Positions 60,940 to 64,000 of a DNA stretch of 64,000 bases are shown here, piece after piece. Within the stretch, counting starts at the first letter, position 1. Every line of letters begins with the position of its first letter. This DNA comes from Vicia villosa (Eukaryota; Streptophyta; Magnoliopsida; Fabales; Fabaceae). The notes beneath the pieces were generated by a model. It was not told where the DNA came from. It made no database searches and was given only the letters and a program-made list of their open reading frames with translations. Position numbers and translations under genes: made by a program. Location: the NCBI RefSeq assembly GCF_029867415.1, contig NW_026706252.1, forward strand, positions 1-64,000, written 5' to 3'.

Positions 60940-61470
60940 AGCCTCAACCTTGGGCTTTTTACAAGGCAGGTATTCCCCTTTGAGTCAAAAGATCCCACAC
61001 AGGTAGATCTTTTCCCCATTAAGAGTCAACCTCAACCTTGGGCTTTGTACAAGGCAGATACTACCCTTAGAGTCAAAACCCTCCTCATAGGTATTCCCCT
61101 ATCCAGAGTAGCCACAACCTTGGGCTTTGTACAGGGCAGATAATAGAGTCTCCACAGTGAGTCCTTCCCCATCAAACAGCCAGAACCTTGGGCTTTGTAC
61201 AAGGCAGATAAACATCATTTTCTGTGTCAAAGATTCCTAACCTTTAGGATCTTTTCCCCACTAAGTCAGCCTCAACCTTGGGCTTTGTACAAGGCAGATA
61301 AACATCCTCTTCTATGTCAAAAGATTAATACCCTTTTAGTCCTTTCCCTAGAGAGTCAGCCATAACCTTGGGCTTTGTACAAGGCACACAAAAATATAGT
61401 CCTCCATAGTCTCCAAACTCTATTTCCTTAGCAGTCAGCCACAACCTTGGGCTTTGTACAAGGCACAAAA
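60940..61470 (+). repeat. 'aaccttgggctttgtacaag' repeats in LTR I
   Basis: Seven copies of the core AACCTTGGGCTTTGTACAAG, about 70-90 bases apart. Each is followed by 'gca' and preceded by 'cag' or 'cc'. CCTTG and CAAGG can pair around GGCTTTGTA. It is homologous to the array in LTR C. Confidence 0.85.
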
Positions 61471-61479
61471 TAGAGTCTC

Positions 61480-63382
61480 TGTAACACCCTTCTAATACCC
61501 CGCATAAATAATAAATAATAATCAGAGTAAACATGAAAAAGGGCATTACAACTTCCAAATAATTAAACAATAATACTCATGTCATGCCATAACAGAGAAC
61601 GTCAATCAAATTTATTCAGATCATCATGTTTAACACAGCGGAATTACTTTAACATCTGAATAACAAACAGCCAAGTCACAGACTTAAGGCGTTAACATAA
61701 AATCCATCCAAAAACAAAAGTTTAACAAGTAACTCTAAACGACGCCCCCAGTGTTACAAGACCAGAGCATGACACGGACCCAACTGACTCTAACGAACTA
61801 CTTGACGAGCTAATCCTCACCAAGTACGAGAGCTACTCCTTAATCTGAAAAATAACAACAGTAAGGGTGAGTCTCATTCACATTTAACTAATGTTATAAG
61901 ATATAGATAATAAAATATCATTTCACATGCAATTCACCCAATTACAGTTATGATCAGATTCAAACATACAATCAGTAAGCAAACAACCAAATTAACACAT
62001 ATTATAACATTGGACAATCTTCCATTCATGTTATAACATCAAAACAGTCTAATGCAATGCAACTACATGCATGTGGTACCAAAATCTGGGATAACCCAAC
62101 TCACCGACCCACCATCGTCAAGGATACGGCAACACCCACTCACTAATTCCACACAATGGGAATTAGCTACTACTGATCCACCATCGTCACGGACCAGCCA
62201 CAAATGATTATGAATGCATGCATCAACCATAACATGCTCCTCACCCACATACATCGATCAATGTCATAATCATCAATAAAACACATATTTCATACCAACA
62301 ATACATGTATAATAAACATCAGTTATAACCACAACATCATACAGGTAAAACATTCGTTAGTGTACCTATAAGCATATCCCACCACAACAAATAAGATCGA
62401 TTGTTTTTAAAATAATTCAAACCACAGCTCAAAACACCATTTGATTGTATAAATTATTTGATTAGCTTCACTGTGCTCGAAACGGCACCAAGATCCGGCT
62501 TACGGTTTAAAAGTTACACATTTTTAAACATTTCCAAAATGACCTGTCGCAACAACTAACAGCACGCGGCGCCACACACGTTCGCGGCGCGGAACGAATC
62601 GAAACTACGCCTTCGCGGCGCAAACAAGGTTTCGCGGCGCGGAACGAGAAGAAACTACGCCTTCGCGGCGCGACCATACTCTCGCGGCGCGTACTGAGCA
62701 TAACCAAACTTCCTGGCCTTCTGCCACGCAGTTCGCGGCGCCAACTCCTGGACGCGGCGCGAACTGGCGATTTCCTGCGCTCCGAATAGCAGAAATCAGC
62801 CTGCGATTTCGTCCCTCTTTCACCGAATCACTACCAAACAAATCTCATTCCAACCAGGTTTCGCATACAGTGAAATAGCACATATTATAACTCATTTATA
62901 ATACATTCAAACGTCCAATTATCACCAATACATGATCAATATAATCATTATGCATCAATCCTCCCAAAACCTAACCATTCTACAACCTAAGCATAACCCA
63001 ATTGATCCGAATAACATGATCAAATCCTATCCTACCACCTATAATCCCATAATAGAAGATAAACGGAAGAGTCCCCCCTTACCTGAAGGTTGATTCTTCG
63101 TTCTTCCTCGCGTCGCCTTCTTCACTCCTCTTCTCTTTTCACGTTCAGACTCTTTTCCCCAAAATGCTGTAACCCTCTCTATTCCACAACTCCTCCTATT
63201 TTATTAAAATTGAAATAAACTTATTTTAATTAGTAATAGGGCCTACCAATGCACCCCCTCTTTACTAACTACAACACAAGCCCAATTGCTTAATTCCTCA
63301 TAGTCTTCCATGATTCCAAATAATTCCCCATAATTTATTTAAATTAATTAAATTAAATTATGAAAATAGATAGAGTGTTACA
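61480..63382 (-). repeat. 3' LTR of chromovirus-type element K
   Basis: On the minus strand it runs TGTAACACTC (63382) to a 3' end at 61480, 1,903 bases. It is homologous to the LTRs of J along its length but carries a different palindrome cluster (62565-62760). The five bases outside its end are GTCTC (61475-61479); the matching copy lies off the right edge. No gene is seen; the small GC-rich frames across the cluster are chance. Confidence 0.88.
62565..62760 (-). repeat. CGCGGCGC cluster in LTR K
   Basis: Eight exact copies of CGCGGCGC (starts 62565, 62583, 62613, 62633, 62663, 62683, 62734, 62753), several extended to TTCGCGGCGCG. It replaces the GTAACCGGTTAC cluster of J at the equivalent LTR position. 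Its CpG wealth is striking in this AT-rich window. Confidence 0.92.
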
Positions 63383-63395
63383 ACTCTCCCCCACT
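63383..63395 (-). other. Polypurine tract of element K
   Basis: The minus strand reads AGTGGGGGAGAGT, immediately before the LTR start. Confidence 0.88.
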
Positions 63396-63423
63396 AAATA
63401 GTTTTCGTCCTCGAAAACATACC

Positions 63424-63999
63424 TTAGGCAAATAAATCTGGATAGGAATCCTTCATCTGACTTTCCAGTTCCCAAGTCACATTCCCACCTGCTGGTCCTC
63501 CCCAAGCTACTCTGACCAACGCTATCTCCTTGCCACGCAATTGTTTCACCTTTCGATCTTCAATCCTCATGGGCAAGGTCTCAACTGTCAGATTATCTTT
63601 TACCTGTACATCATCGACTTGGATCACATGAGATGGATCAGCAATGTACTTCCTCAACTGTGATACGTGGAATACATCATGCAAATTCGCCAGCGTCGGT
63701 GGCAACGCAATACGATACGCCACTTCGCCCACCCTCTCCGAAATTTGAAACGGACCAATGAATCGCGGAGTCAACTTCCTTGATCTCAGTGCTCTACCAA
63801 CACCAGTTGTAGGAGTCACTCTCAAGAACACATGATCCCCTTCTTGAAACTCAAGAGTTCTCCGTCTCTTGTCATGATAACTCTTCTGACGACTCTGAGA
63901 AGCCTTCATCTTCTCCTGAATCATCTTAATCTTTTCTGTTGTCTCCTGGACAATTTCCGGTCCAATCACAGCACTTTCGCCAGATTCGTACCAACATAA
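63424..63999 (-). CDS. Integrase C-terminus with chromodomain of element K (partial, runs off right edge)
   Basis: The C-terminal 191 codons of a chromovirus pol polyprotein, open from the window edge to TAA at 63424-63426. It encodes the end of integrase, which inserts the cDNA into the chromosome. The GPF module is intact (FIGPFQI), followed by ANLHDVFHVSQLRKYI, and the protein ends in a chromodomain-like segment WGGPAGGNVTWELESQM. The protein is very similar to element J over the shared ~135 residues but has no stops, and it keeps the Pro of GPF that J lost. I expect the rest of the element to continue to the right on the minus strand. Confidence 0.9.
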   Translation of the reverse strand, partial: LCWYESGESAVIGPEIVQETTEKIKMIQEKMKASQSRQKSYHDKRRRTLEFQEGDHVFLRVTPTTGVGRALRSRKLTPRFIGPFQISERVGEVAYRIALPPTLANLHDVFHVSQLRKYIADPSHVIQVDDVQVKDNLTVETLPMRIEDRKVKQLRGKEIALVRVAWGGPAGGNVTWELESQMKDSYPDLFA

Positions 64000-64000
64000 A

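Larger units (their letters stand above)
56486..61479 (+). repeat. Ogre-family LTR I (interrupted by K)
   Basis: The LTR starts TATCATACCCTAATTTTTAC, so its first dinucleotide TG has become TA. It is collinear with E (opposite strand) and with the start of C. A TATA-like box is at 58056-58063, tRNA-like modules are at 58864-58930 and 59012-59075, a (TA)n run is at 59924-59955, TTCCCGGTGAA-type phrases occur at 59620-60120, and the repeat arrays of C reappear inverted at 60625-61470. It is cut at 61479 by element K. No gene is seen. Confidence 0.82.

Noticed and set aside
62507..62841. Two overlapping minus-strand frames (66 and 78 codons) in GC-rich DNA
   Set aside because: They exist only because the CGCGGCGC cluster contains no stops; the LTR context and repeated amino acids argue against genes.

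Overview
This window is repeat-dense nuclear DNA from a flowering plant, almost certainly a legume of the tribe Fabeae (pea, vetch, lentil or Lathyrus type). The evidence is several Ogre-type Ty3/gypsy elements with LTRs of 4-5 kb, the Ogre-specific extra ORF1, and a primer-binding site of the form TGGCGACTCTGCTGGGGA. SIRE/Maximus-type Ty1/copia and Tekay-like chromovirus sequence accompany them. I see no intact host gene. The only host-derived coding sequence is a tandem array of broken replication-protein-A-like (DUF223/OB-fold) gene pieces.

Left stack (1-21874), all on the minus strand. Ogre A (ORF1, PBS, 5' LTR; 1-6318) sits inside Ogre B (gag-pro, ORF1, PBS, 5' LTR; 6319-17972). B sits inside a SIRE-type LTR (17973-18631), which sits inside an Ogre-family LTR, C (18632-21874). 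The 3' parts of all four lie beyond the left edge.

Middle (21875-26900). Three copies plus a stub of a ~1.25 kb unit carry the first three exons of an RPA1-like gene. All are pseudogenes. Intron 2 of copy 2 holds a SIRE-type solo LTR with the target duplication ATATT.

Centre (26901-46350). Two truncated minus-strand Ogre LTRs, D and E, are followed by the 3' end of a plus-strand Tat/Ogre-like element H (untranslated repeats, polypurine tract, LTR). Two large solo LTRs, F (TSD CAAGT) and G (TSD ATGGT), landed in H.

Right part (46351-64000). A decayed SIRE-type copia element was split by a complete 8.5 kb chromovirus J (TSD CATAT; many stops, catalytic protease residues lost) and then by a plus-strand Ogre LTR, I. 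LTR I is broken by K, a younger relative of J on the minus strand whose visible integrase/chromodomain frame is intact.

The coding regions are retroelement modules (gag, protease, RT, RNase H, integrase, chromodomain) and do not form a host pathway. The most unusual signals are non-coding. Clusters of short palindromes lie in the LTRs of G, J and K, with a different palindrome in each family but a similar block after it. tRNA-like box A/box B modules recur in the Ogre-type LTRs. PBS-like motifs lie inside LTR ends whose borders, in two cases, are fixed by target duplications. All comparisons were made by eye, so boundaries without target duplications are approximate.
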